A DNA stretch of 8,231 nucleotides. Source: an uncultured bacterium (lineage in GTDB: Bacteria > Actinomycetota > Coriobacteriia > Coriobacteriales > Coriobacteriaceae). The stretch spans positions 1-8,231 of the forward strand of contig CAJMSO010000072.1 of assembly GCA_905216075.1 (NCBI GenBank), given 5' to 3'. The notes beneath the pieces were generated by a model, which was not told the origin of the DNA, made no database searches, and saw nothing but the letters and a program-made list of their open reading frames with translations. Positions 1 to 5,976 of the stretch are shown in pieces (position 1 is the first letter of the stretch; every line of letters starts with the position of its first letter). Position numbers and translations under genes: made by a program.

Positions 1-776
1 GGATCGAACAGCGTGCCCACGCTCTCGCCGCGGGCGAGGCGCACGAGCGCATCGGGCTCCTCGCCCGAGCAAATCACGCTCTGAATGCCCGCCGTCATCA
101 GGATGCGGCTCGCGCGGATCTTGGTAATCATGCCGCCCGTGCCCACCGATGTGGAAGAATCGCCCGCCGAGGCGATGATCTTGGCATCGATCTTATGCAC
201 GACCGGGACGAACTCGGCCGTGGGGTCCTCGTGCGGATTGGCGGTATAGAGGCCATCGATGTCCGAGAGCGTCACGCACAGATCGGCAGAAACCAAGCAG
301 CTTACGAGCGCCGCCAGCGTGTCGTTGTCGCCAAACTTGATCTCGTCGACGGTGACGGTATCGTTCTCGTTGACGACCGGCACCACGCCCAGCTCCACCA
401 GGCGCAGCAGGGCGTCGCGTGCGTGCAGGTAGGACGTGCGGCGGGCCGTATCGTGGCGCGTGAGCAGCACGAGCGAGGTGAGCAGGTCGCGTGCATGAAA
501 CTCCTCGTCGTAGGCTGACGAGATGATGCACTGACCGGCCGAGGCGCAGGCCTGCAGGCTCGGAAGGTCGCCGACCGGCTTGCGGTCGAAGCCCAACACG
601 GGATAGCCGCAGGCGATAGCGCCCGAGCTCACCACGACCAGGCGCCAACCGAGTTTGCGCAGGGCTGCGGCCTGATCGGCAAGCCCGCCGATAAAGGCGC
701 GGTTGACCTTGCCGTCGGAGCCCACCACCGTGGACGAACCGATCTTTACCACCATCGTTTTATAAGAAGTCGTCAT
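1..776 (-). CDS. proB: Glutamate 5-kinase, N-terminal 258 residues (3' end outside window)
   Basis: ProB phosphorylates L-glutamate to gamma-glutamyl phosphate, the first and feedback-controlled step of proline synthesis, in the cytoplasm. The frame is open from the ATG at 776 to the left edge. The amino-acid kinase fold is clear: MVVKIGSSTVV near residues 8-18 (nucleotide-binding lysine), VVVSSGAIACG at 47-57, VVNENDTVTVDEIKFGDND at 134-152 (glutamate and metal site), LSDIDGLYTANP at 170-181 and SVGTGGMITKIRA at 210-222. ProB is usually about 260 or 370 residues, depending on whether a C-terminal PUA domain is present; the cut falls just where that domain would begin, so its presence cannot be judged. 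No good Shine-Dalgarno precedes the ATG, and a second ATG at 755 is possible, but the first gives the usual short lead before the VVKIGSS strand. It lies 68 nt downstream of pncB on the same strand, with a palindromic repeat in the gap. Confidence 0.95.
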   Translation of the reverse strand, partial: MTTSYKTMVVKIGSSTVVGSDGKVNRAFIGGLADQAAALRKLGWRLVVVSSGAIACGYPVLGFDRKPVGDLPSLQACASAGQCIISSAYDEEFHARDLLTSLVLLTRHDTARRTSYLHARDALLRLVELGVVPVVNENDTVTVDEIKFGDNDTLAALVSCLVSADLCVTLSDIDGLYTANPHEDPTAEFVPVVHKIDAKIIASAGDSSTSVGTGGMITKIRASRILMTAGIQSVICSGEEPDALVRLARGESVGTLFD

Positions 777-812
777 ACGTCAAACCAATCGAATGTTAAG
801 CAGGCGGGCGAG

Positions 813-851
813 AAAATGATCCGTTTTCCTCCGTCCCCCTCGGATCATTTT
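813..851. repeat. Palindromic element 1 (ATGATCC arms, GGGGACGG core)
   Basis: Two perfect 11-nt arms, AAAATGATCCG (813-823) and CGGATCATTTT (841-851), flank a 17-nt loop whose reverse strand reads AGGGGGACGGAGGAAAA. The loop core matches the pair of elements at 7775-7864. The right arm overlaps the last codons of pncB and supplies its TGA stop (845-847). Read leftwards the hairpin ends in TTTT, so it could act as a weak terminator between pncB and proB. It belongs to a dispersed family in this window; function and mobility are inferred, the structure is directly visible. Confidence 0.85.
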
Positions 852-2350
852 GCCCAGGGGAAGGCCGAAGCCGCGGCCATGTTCTTGCGCACGAGCTCGT
901 CACGCACCTGTGCCAGGCCCTGCTCCATGCCCACCACATAAGTCTGCGGGTACAGGAAGCGCTTGTAGACCGGATCCAGATGGTCCAGTGCCCAGGCGCA
1001 ACGCTCGCGTGCGTCCTCAATGCTCTCGCGCGGGGCAACGGCACTGCCATCGCGCACGATCGGCGCCAGCAGCTCGCGATACTCAAGCTCGGAAACGTCG
1101 GTCACCAGGGCGGCATCGTTCACGGCCACGAGGGTATTGCCACGCGCGGCGCCCTCCCCCGCCAGATGATCCTCGTCATAGATCATGTCGCAGATCGGGC
1201 CGCCAAAGCCGTCGTAATAGCGGCGCACGCGCTGCACGCCCGGGATCGTGCGCTTGTAGGGCTGCTCGGAGAGCTTGACCACCGGCGTCCACGGATCCGC
1301 CTCACTCGCACGGCGGGCGGAAAGCTTGTACACGCCGCCCAGCGCCGGCTGATCGTAGCAGGTCGCGAGCTTGGTGCCCACGCCAAAGCTGTCGATGGGC
1401 GCGCCCTGGTCGAGCAGCGACTGAATCGTGTACTCGTCCAGATCGTTGGAAACCGAGATCCCCACATAGGGCAAGCCCTCGGCATCAAAACGGCCGCGCA
1501 CATACTTGGAGAGTTTAGCGAGGTCGCCCGAGTCGATGCGAATGGCCGACAGACGCTCGCCCACCGCCTCCATCTCCTTGGCAACCGTAATGGCATGCTC
1601 GCAGCCCTCGCGCACATCGTAGGTGTCGATGAGCAGCGTACAGTTCTTGGGGCTCGACTTGGCAAAGGCGCGGAAGGCCTCGAGCTCGGAATCGAAGCTC
1701 ATCACCCAGCTGTGCGCATGCGTGCCAAAGACGGGAATACCGTAGCGGCGACCGGCGAGCACATTGGACGTAGAGGAACAGCCGGCAACGTAGCTCGCGC
1801 GCGCGACGGCCAGGCCGCCATCGGGACCCTGGGCGCGGCGCAGACCAAACTCGGCCACGGGACGACCGTCCGCCGCCAACACCACGCGCGCCGTCTTGGT
1901 GGCGACAAGTGTCTGGAAGCCGACGATGTTGAGCAGCGCTGTCTCGAGCAGCTGACACTCCAGCGCGGGGCCGGTGACGCGCACCATGGGCTCGCGCGGA
2001 AAGACGAGCTCGCCCTCAGGGACGGCATCGATATTTACATGCGCACGAAAATCGCGCAGGTAGTCGAGGAATCCAGGCTTGAACATCGCGCCGCCGGCCG
2101 GGGCCTGGAGCGAGGCGAGGTAGTCGATATCCTCGGGCGTAAAGCGCAGGTTCTCGACCAGCTCAGGCAGCTCGGCGGTGCCGCACATGACGGCGTAGGC
2201 GCTACCAAAGGGATGGTCGCGGTAAAACGCGGTAAAACAACCCTGCTCATTGGCCTTGCCGCTCTCCCACAGGCCCTGGGCCATAGTGAGCTCGTACAGA
2301 TCGGTGAGCATTGCGATGTCGGTGGGATGCGAGATGTCGGTCAAAGCCAT
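845..2350 (-). CDS. pncB: Nicotinate phosphoribosyltransferase
   Basis: This cytoplasmic enzyme of the NAD salvage (Preiss-Handler) pathway joins nicotinate to phosphoribosyl pyrophosphate to give nicotinate mononucleotide, with ATP hydrolysis. The 501-residue product has the family signatures in order: MLTDLYELTMAQGLW at 14-28, EFGLRRAQGPDGG at 167-179, VFGTHAHSWVM at 207-217 (the conserved histidine region), RIDSGDLAKLS at 271-281 and DSFGVGTKLATCYD at 320-333. Length fits the type found in actinobacteria and firmicutes, which is longer than the roughly 400-residue enterobacterial PncB. The ATG at 2350 is chosen because GAAAGG lies just upstream and similarity starts at once; the frame stays open to 2584 but that part overlaps the neighbouring gene and shows no domain. 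The TGA stop lies inside a palindromic repeat. The gap to the upstream membrane-protein gene is 82 nt with no clear promoter, so co-transcription is plausible. Confidence 0.96.
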   Translation of the reverse strand: MALTDISHPTDIAMLTDLYELTMAQGLWESGKANEQGCFTAFYRDHPFGSAYAVMCGTAELPELVENLRFTPEDIDYLASLQAPAGGAMFKPGFLDYLRDFRAHVNIDAVPEGELVFPREPMVRVTGPALECQLLETALLNIVGFQTLVATKTARVVLAADGRPVAEFGLRRAQGPDGGLAVARASYVAGCSSTSNVLAGRRYGIPVFGTHAHSWVMSFDSELEAFRAFAKSSPKNCTLLIDTYDVREGCEHAITVAKEMEAVGERLSAIRIDSGDLAKLSKYVRGRFDAEGLPYVGISVSNDLDEYTIQSLLDQGAPIDSFGVGTKLATCYDQPALGGVYKLSARRASEADPWTPVVKLSEQPYKRTIPGVQRVRRYYDGFGGPICDMIYDEDHLAGEGAARGNTLVAVNDAALVTDVSELEYRELLAPIVRDGSAVAPRESIEDARERCAWALDHLDPVYKRFLYPQTYVVGMEQGLAQVRDELVRKNMAAASAFPWAK

Positions 2351-2432
2351 GGGGCGACCTTTCGGATGCGTTGTGCAGAAGTTGAGGGTTGGACGAGGCG
2401 GACGTGCGGGCATGGAGCCCGGCACGAACAGG

Positions 2433-2885
2433 TTAGTGCAGGCCCATGCTGCCCGTGATCGTGTAGACCATAAAGACGATAAACGCGATGAGGGCGAGCA
2501 CAATGATGATTTTTTGAGCCGGAGCCATGCCGGGGATCTCATTCTCACCCGTAGGCTCCTTGGAGGTGACCATGCGCTGGGCAAAGGTCATCTCGTCACG
2601 GCTCGGTTTGGGCTCGACGGTCTTAGGGTGAGCGGCTTTTTTGGGCTGAGGCTTGGGTGCAGTGGGCACGGGCTTCGCGGCGGCGGGCTTGGGCACGGGC
2701 GCAGACTCGGATGCGACCTTCGCAGTGGCCTCCTCGGCCTTCTCGCGCTCGGCACGCAGGGCGGCCAGCTCCTCACGCTCGCGGCGTGCCTCTTCCTGGG
2801 CCTCGCGACGAGCCTTCTCGGCGCGGAGCTCTTCCAACTCGGCGCGCTCCTCGTCGGACAATGGTTGGGACTCAAGCTCGGCCAT
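2433..2885 (-). CDS. Small charged coiled-coil protein with C-terminal membrane anchor, function unknown
   Basis: I do not recognise this 150-residue protein as a named family. Residues 11-57 are almost wholly Glu, Arg, Ala, Lys and Leu and should form one long helix or coiled coil. Residues 58-97 are a Pro/Ala/Lys-rich linker of the extended kind often used to span the cell wall or crowded cytoplasm. Residues 125-144 (IIIVLALIAFIVFMVYTITG) form a single membrane segment, leaving only six residues after it, so the protein is tail-anchored with the helix most likely in the cytoplasm. There is no signal peptide. The ATG at 2885 has GAAAGGG about 7 nt upstream; the open frame continues upstream only through the terminator and tRNA, so longer starts are not credible. 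The start lies some 20 nt beyond the tRNA-Ala terminator, and pncB follows on the same strand. The gene is real by composition and start signal; the role is unknown. Confidence 0.8.
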   Translation of the reverse strand: MAELESQPLSDEERAELEELRAEKARREAQEEARREREELAALRAEREKAEEATAKVASESAPVPKPAAAKPVPTAPKPQPKKAAHPKTVEPKPSRDEMTFAQRMVTSKEPTGENEIPGMAPAQKIIIVLALIAFIVFMVYTITGSMGLH

Positions 2886-2904
2886 GATGCAGCCCTTTCT
2901 TTTT

Positions 2905-2936
2905 AAAAAAAGCCGCCGACACAATGTCAGCGGCTT
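2905..2936 (-). terminator. Intrinsic terminator of tRNA-Ala
   Basis: Read leftwards, a 12-bp stem (2936-2925 with 2921-2910) closes a TTG triloop, and a run of T follows at once (2909-2905). The one mismatch on the forward strand is a G-U pair in the leftward RNA, so the structure favours leftward transcription. It begins 14 nt after the tRNA 3' end. It also sits directly in front of the ribosome binding site of the coiled-coil gene, leaving no room for a promoter between them. Confidence 0.85.
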
Positions 2937-2950
2937 ATCAAATCCAAGGG

Positions 2951-3023
2951 TGGAGACGAAGGGAGTCGAACCCTCGGCCTCTGCCATGCGACGGCAGCGC
3001 TCTCCCAACTGAGCTACGTCCCC
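2951..3023 (-). tRNA. tRNA-Ala (anticodon CGC)
   Basis: The 73-nt leftward sequence folds into a full cloverleaf: a 7-bp acceptor stem (GGGGACG with CGTCTCC), a 4-bp D stem (GCTC/GAGC), a 5-bp anticodon stem (CTGCC/GGCAG) with loop GTCGCAT, a five-base variable region and a 5-bp T stem with loop TTCGACT. The anticodon CGC reads the alanine codon GCG. The acceptor stem carries the G3-U70 wobble pair that identifies alanine tRNAs, which supports the assignment independently. Position 32 is G rather than the usual pyrimidine. The 3' CCA is not encoded (the DNA reads ACCC), so it must be added after transcription. It has its own promoter and terminator. Confidence 0.96.
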
Positions 3024-3036
3024 AGGACAAGTTGTT

Positions 3037-3064
3037 ATTTTACCTACGGCTCGCCAACTGTCAA
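3037..3064 (-). promoter_or_regulatory. Housekeeping sigma promoter of tRNA-Ala
   Basis: Read leftwards, a perfect -35 box TTGACA (3064-3059) is followed after 16 nt by TAAAAT (3042-3037), five of six matches to the -10 consensus. Transcription would begin near 3030, about 7 nt before the mature tRNA end at 3023, a normal leader for a single tRNA gene. Confidence 0.8.
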
Positions 3065-3128
3065 CGCCCAATAACCAGTCTTTTTGGGGCGCGGCTATTT
3101 TGGCAACTTTTCGAACAGGCGATCCTCT

Positions 3129-3164
3129 CGATGATTTTTTATCCCCGTCCCAGAAAAATCATCG
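3129..3164. repeat. Palindromic element 2 (diverged member of the GGGACGG family)
   Basis: Perfect 11-nt arms CGATGATTTTT (3129-3139) and AAAAATCATCG (3154-3164) enclose a 14-nt loop whose reverse strand is CTGGGACGGGGATA. The GGGACGG core and the ATGAT start of the arm recall the elements at 813-851 and 7775-7864, but the inner arm is T-rich instead of ending in CC. It begins 9 nt beyond the stop codon of the radical SAM gene. There is no T run beyond the stem in the leftward direction, so it is not a textbook terminator. Confidence 0.75.
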
Positions 3165-3173
3165 ACGAACGCA

Positions 3174-4112
3174 CTACTTTGCGCTGGTAAGAACACCGGT
3201 GGTGTCGAAGGCCGGGGTGAAGCTCTCGTCTACCGCGCCGCCCTCTTGCCAGAACATCGTCGTAAAGCCAAGGTCATCGGCATGGTCGAGTACCTGCTCG
3301 TACTCCTCGCGCGTCACAGCACGCGCCAGGTCGCCGCCCTGCTCGCGCATGAGCGCATTGGGCGTGTACTGGTTCATGACCGAGATCGGCACATCGCCCA
3401 CCGTCTGCCACACCAGGTCCAGCACGCGACACGAATCGTCTGCATGTCCCGGCAGTACCAGATGGCGCACGATCATGCCGCGCTTCATGAGCCCGCCCTC
3501 ATCCACCATCTCTCCCCCGCGGCGCTCGATCTCGCGCGCCATCTGAGCCAGGCCTGACACGGCCACACGTGGGTAGTCCTTTATATGAGAGAGCGACTGC
3601 GCAAGCCCGGCATTGGCATATTTAAAGTCGGTAAGCCACACATCGACCAGATCGCCGAGCGCCGACACGGCACTCGCACGCTCATAACCGCTCGTGTTGT
3701 AGACGATTGGGATGACCAGCCCGCGCGCCCGTGCCGCGGCAATCGCAGTCGGCAGCAGGTGCGCGTAGTGCGTCGCCGTCACCAGGTTAATATTGTTGGC
3801 ACCCTGGTCCTGCAGCTCCAACATAATCTCGATCAGGCGCTCGGGCGAAATCTCAAGCCCAAAATTGCCCGTCGAGATCTCGTGGTTCTGACAATAGACG
3901 CATTTGAGCGAGCAGCCGCTAAAGAAGATTGTGCCCGAACCGGCCTCGCCCGAGATAGGCGGCTCCTCCCACATATGAAGCGCGGCGCGGGCCACCTTGA
4001 GCGTGTCGTTAGCACCGCATACGCCGTGCGCGCCCTCATCGCGCGCCGCACCGCAGCGGCGCGGACACAAATGGCAGGCGGGCGAAAAAAGTTCGGTCAA
4101 CGACGTCGGCAT
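3174..4112 (-). CDS. PflX-like radical SAM protein (pyruvate formate-lyase activase-like)
   Basis: A 312-residue cytoplasmic iron-sulfur protein. The radical SAM motif CSLKCVYC (Cys67, Cys71, Cys74; CxxxCxxC) binds the [4Fe-4S] cluster that cleaves S-adenosylmethionine; GCSLKC-YCQNHEIS is typical of activating-enzyme relatives. A second cysteine set near the N-terminus (Cys13, Cys16, Cys20, Cys32, in CHLCPRRCGA and GVCGAN) marks the PflX group (COG1313), whose true substrate is not established. Later motifs are NINLVTATHYAHLL at 107-120 and WLTDFKYAN at 159-167. The length is normal. The ATG at 4112 is chosen because GGAG stands nine bases upstream; an in-frame TTG at 4127 would place that GGAG inside the gene. 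No partner glycyl-radical enzyme is nearby, so the substrate cannot be named. It diverges from the RNA candidate and WecA/TagO-like gene, and a palindromic repeat follows its stop. Confidence 0.9.
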   Translation of the reverse strand: MPTSLTELFSPACHLCPRRCGAARDEGAHGVCGANDTLKVARAALHMWEEPPISGEAGSGTIFFSGCSLKCVYCQNHEISTGNFGLEISPERLIEIMLELQDQGANNINLVTATHYAHLLPTAIAAARARGLVIPIVYNTSGYERASAVSALGDLVDVWLTDFKYANAGLAQSLSHIKDYPRVAVSGLAQMAREIERRGGEMVDEGGLMKRGMIVRHLVLPGHADDSCRVLDLVWQTVGDVPISVMNQYTPNALMREQGGDLARAVTREEYEQVLDHADDLGFTTMFWQEGGAVDESFTPAFDTTGVLTSAK

Positions 4113-4195
4113 AAAAACATGCTCCAAAACAACGATTCAGCAGCTCAAACGCAAAAGGGCCAACCGCACAGACGGCTCGAGCCCAAGGCGCCGTA

Positions 4196-4224
4196 ATCGT
4201 CCGACACGATTTTTGTAATGTCAA
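4196..4224 (-). promoter_or_regulatory. Possible promoter of the radical SAM gene
   Basis: Read leftwards, a perfect TTGACA (4224-4219) is followed after 17 nt by GACGAT (4201-4196), which matches the -10 consensus at only three positions. The -35 box is convincing and the -10 is not. The start would leave a leader of roughly 80 nt before the ATG at 4112. Confidence 0.35.
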
Positions 4225-4226
4225 GA

Positions 4227-4255
4227 CTGGAATCCACAAAGTGCCGCTTTATGAT
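4227..4255 (+). promoter_or_regulatory. Possible promoter of the structured RNA
   Basis: TATGAT (4250-4255) is a five-of-six match to the -10 consensus, with a weak -35 CTGGAA (4227-4232) 17 nt upstream. Transcription would begin near 4262, three bases before the 5' strand of the RNA's closing stem, which is the main reason to believe it. It lies back to back with the possible leftward promoter of the radical SAM gene. Confidence 0.45.
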
Positions 4256-4261
4256 GTAGGT

Positions 4262-4432
4262 ATTCCGCCCCCCGCGGAGCAACTGGGTGAACCGTCGCGT
4301 TTATTTAGGGAGCCCACACAGTCGTACCTAGTACAGGTATCCTTCGTTGTTAAGGACGCTGGAACAGTCGATGAGGGCACCCACCTGTTTTAGGTGGGTT
4401 CATTTTCGTAACGTGGGGGGTGGTTTTCTTTT
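4262..4432 (+). ncRNA. Structured non-coding RNA candidate, possibly 6S (SsrS)-like
   Basis: This stretch has no plausible gene but folds as a unit. CCGCCCCCCGCG (4265-4276) pairs with CGTGGGGGGTGG (4412-4423) over 12 bp, including G-U pairs, and TTTTCTTTT follows at once, so the closing stem doubles as a terminator. Inside, GCCC/GGGC (4312-4315 with 4375-4378) encloses a stem CAG-CG/CG-CTG (4319-4324 with 4357-4361, one bulged T). That stem carries two adjoining hairpins with no spare base between them: TACCT/AGGTA (4325-4339) and TCCTT/AAGGA (4340-4356). Near the 3' side is a hairpin CCCACCT-GTTTT-AGGTGGG (4380-4398). A -10 box ends 6 nt before the start. Size (about 170 nt), long closing stem and small hairpin on the 3' side of an open middle recall 6S RNA, the inhibitor of housekeeping RNA polymerase. 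The three-way junction is less typical, so a lineage-specific RNA or leader element for the downstream gene remains possible. Confidence 0.5.
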
Positions 4433-4638
4433 GCCGAAAATCGCCATTGCAAATCCCGCCATGATCCCCAAAAGGCACTAGGCGGAACCCCACTATCACT
4501 CGAATATCTGGTAAGCGCGTGATTATCGCCCGTGCAATTCCTCACACCCTCCTTGGTCGAGTATCATGGATCAGCTATACCCTTTGCGGCGTGGCATCCT
4601 TTGACCTTTTCCTTCGATGCTTGGCGGTTTATCGATTC
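4433..4638 (+). other. Untranslated stretch before the WecA/TagO-like gene, no gene seen
   Basis: I see no gene, RNA or convincing promoter here. A GTG-started extension of the downstream frame begins at 4519 and would add 40 residues, but its codons (CGA, GTA, TCA, CTT) are unlike the GC-ending codons of the gene, it has no good ribosome binding site, and it lies before the expected first membrane helix. TTGACC at 4601-4606 resembles a -35 box but has no -10 at a suitable distance. Confidence 0.5.
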
Positions 4639-5838
4639 ATGGCTTCCTCCACGAGCTTCATACCGTACCTATGCGTGGCGGTCGCGGCTTTTATCACGAC
4701 CTTCCTTACGGTGCCCCTGGTCAAGCGCCTGGCAATCAAGCTCGACGCCGTCGACTATCCTTCCAAGCGCCGCATCAACACTAAGCCCATCCCGCGCATG
4801 GGTGGCACGGCGGTCTTTTTGGGCCTCGTCGTCGCCTGCATTGTTCACATCCTAGGCACCTGGTACCTGGGCTGGCCGCCCGTTTTGGTACCCCACCCCC
4901 GTCTGCACATCAGCTACCCCATACTTGCGCTTTCTTTTACCGTCATCTTTGCGACCGGCGTGATCGACGACGTCTACCAGCTCAAGCCCAAGCAAAAGCT
5001 GGCCGGCCAGGCCCTCGCCGCGCTCATCGCCTGCGTGGGCGGCCTGCGCATCGGCGTCATCGTCAACCCGTTTGCTCCTGGCGAGATCATGCTCGGCTGG
5101 CTCGCCTACCCCATCACCATTGTCTACCTGGTGGCGTTCACCAACATCATCAACCTTATCGACGGCCTCGACGGTCTGGCCACGGGCATCTGCGGCATCG
5201 CGTCGTTCACCATGTTTTCGATGGCCGTGCTCTCGGGCCGCATCGACGCTGCCGCGCTCTCCATCGCGCTCTTTGGCTCGTGCCTCGCCTTCTTGCGCTA
5301 TAACTTCAACCCCGCGAGCATCTTCTTGGGCGACTCGGGGTCGCTGCTTCTGGGCTTTGCGCTGGGTTCCATCTCGCTGCTCAACGTGAGCCGCACCGCC
5401 GCGCTCACCTCGCTCATCATCCCGCTCATCGTGGCCGGCGTGCCCATCATCGACACGTTTAGCGCCATCGTGCGCCGCAAGCGCGCCCACATTAGCATTG
5501 GACAGGCCGACAAGGGCCACATCCACCACCGCCTCATTCAAGAGGGCTACAACCAAAAGCAAGCCGTACTGCTCATCTACGCCTGGTGCATACTGCTTTC
5601 GGCCGGCGCCGCGGCCATCAATCAGGTCGAGGTCCCCATGCGCGTGCTCATCTTTACCGTGCTCGCCATTGGCTCGGCGGCCTTCGCCAAGCGCCTGCAC
5701 CTGTTTGAGCCCGTGCTGCGCCATCATTACAACAAGCGAACGCACGAAGACGAGCTGGTAACCCCCGACGACCCCGCCTTTAAGCAGGAGGAACAGGCAG
5801 CCGAGGAGCGCAAAGAAGAGCGCCACCACAAGCTCTAG
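4639..5838 (+). CDS. Polyprenyl-phosphate N-acetylhexosamine-1-phosphate transferase (WecA/TagO/MraY family)
   Basis: A polytopic membrane enzyme of 399 residues that transfers a sugar-1-phosphate, in this subgroup usually GlcNAc-1-P from UDP-GlcNAc, to undecaprenyl phosphate, starting a cell-wall glycopolymer such as a teichoic-acid-like chain or O-antigen. Signatures appear in order: DYPSKRRINTKPIPRMGG at 39-56, GVIDDVYQLKPKQKLAGQ at 107-124 with the Asp110-Asp111 pair, NIINLIDGLDGLATG at 169-183, FLGDSGSLLLGF at 229-240 and the cytoplasmic GHIHHRL at 293-299. The HIHH loop and YPSKRR favour WecA/TagO over MraY. About ten membrane helices are visible. The tail after residue 365 is cytoplasmic and rich in Glu, Lys and His. 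The ATG at 4639 puts helix 1 directly at the N-terminus, as in the family, though its ribosome binding site is poor; the alternative GTG at 4519 is disfavoured by codon use. trpS follows after 138 nt. The exact sugar and polymer cannot be told from sequence alone. Confidence 0.92.
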   Translation: MASSTSFIPYLCVAVAAFITTFLTVPLVKRLAIKLDAVDYPSKRRINTKPIPRMGGTAVFLGLVVACIVHILGTWYLGWPPVLVPHPRLHISYPILALSFTVIFATGVIDDVYQLKPKQKLAGQALAALIACVGGLRIGVIVNPFAPGEIMLGWLAYPITIVYLVAFTNIINLIDGLDGLATGICGIASFTMFSMAVLSGRIDAAALSIALFGSCLAFLRYNFNPASIFLGDSGSLLLGFALGSISLLNVSRTAALTSLIIPLIVAGVPIIDTFSAIVRRKRAHISIGQADKGHIHHRLIQEGYNQKQAVLLIYAWCILLSAGAAAINQVEVPMRVLIFTVLAIGSAAFAKRLHLFEPVLRHHYNKRTHEDELVTPDDPAFKQEEQAAEERKEERHHKL

Positions 5839-5976
5839 GATAAGCTGCCGAGGATGTGCCCAGGCACCGCTGACCAAGCGCGGCCGGGCCGCACCCAGCG
5901 CGCAAGCCGCCTCCCCTCCCGCCCCTCCAATAAACGCGTTATCATCTTGACCCATGAATATACGTTAGGAGCAATC

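Noticed and set aside
980..2458. A 492-codon open frame on the forward strand opposite pncB
   Set aside because: It is the antisense shadow of a high-GC gene whose product has clear catalytic motifs; the frame shows no domain and has repetitive His/Gly/Ala/Arg content.
2351..2584. 78-residue N-terminal extension of pncB
   Set aside because: It runs through the intergenic gap and the 3' half of the neighbouring gene in another frame; family similarity starts at the ATG at 2350, which has its own ribosome binding site.
2886..3071. N-terminal extension of the coiled-coil gene up to 3071
   Set aside because: The extra residues are translated from the terminator, the tRNA and its leader; the ATG at 2885 has a good ribosome binding site.
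4262..4432. T-box or c-di-AMP (ydaO) riboswitch
   Set aside because: GGGTGAACC superficially recalls parts of these motifs, but the T-box TGGNACCGCG bulge and the other conserved ydaO blocks are missing.
4519..4638. GTG start giving a 40-residue longer WecA/TagO-like protein
   Set aside because: Codon choice in this part is unlike the gene, no ribosome binding site is evident, and the extra segment precedes the usual first membrane helix. It is not fully excluded, because the ATG at 4639 also has a weak ribosome binding site.
4852..5955. A 367-codon open frame on the reverse strand opposite the WecA/TagO-like gene
   Set aside because: It is the antisense of a gene with intact family motifs; the composition (Asp, Gly, Ala, His, Arg rich) is typical of shadow frames.
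5947..5964. TTGACC and TATACG before trpS as a promoter
   Set aside because: Only 6 nt separate the two boxes, far from the 16-18 nt needed.
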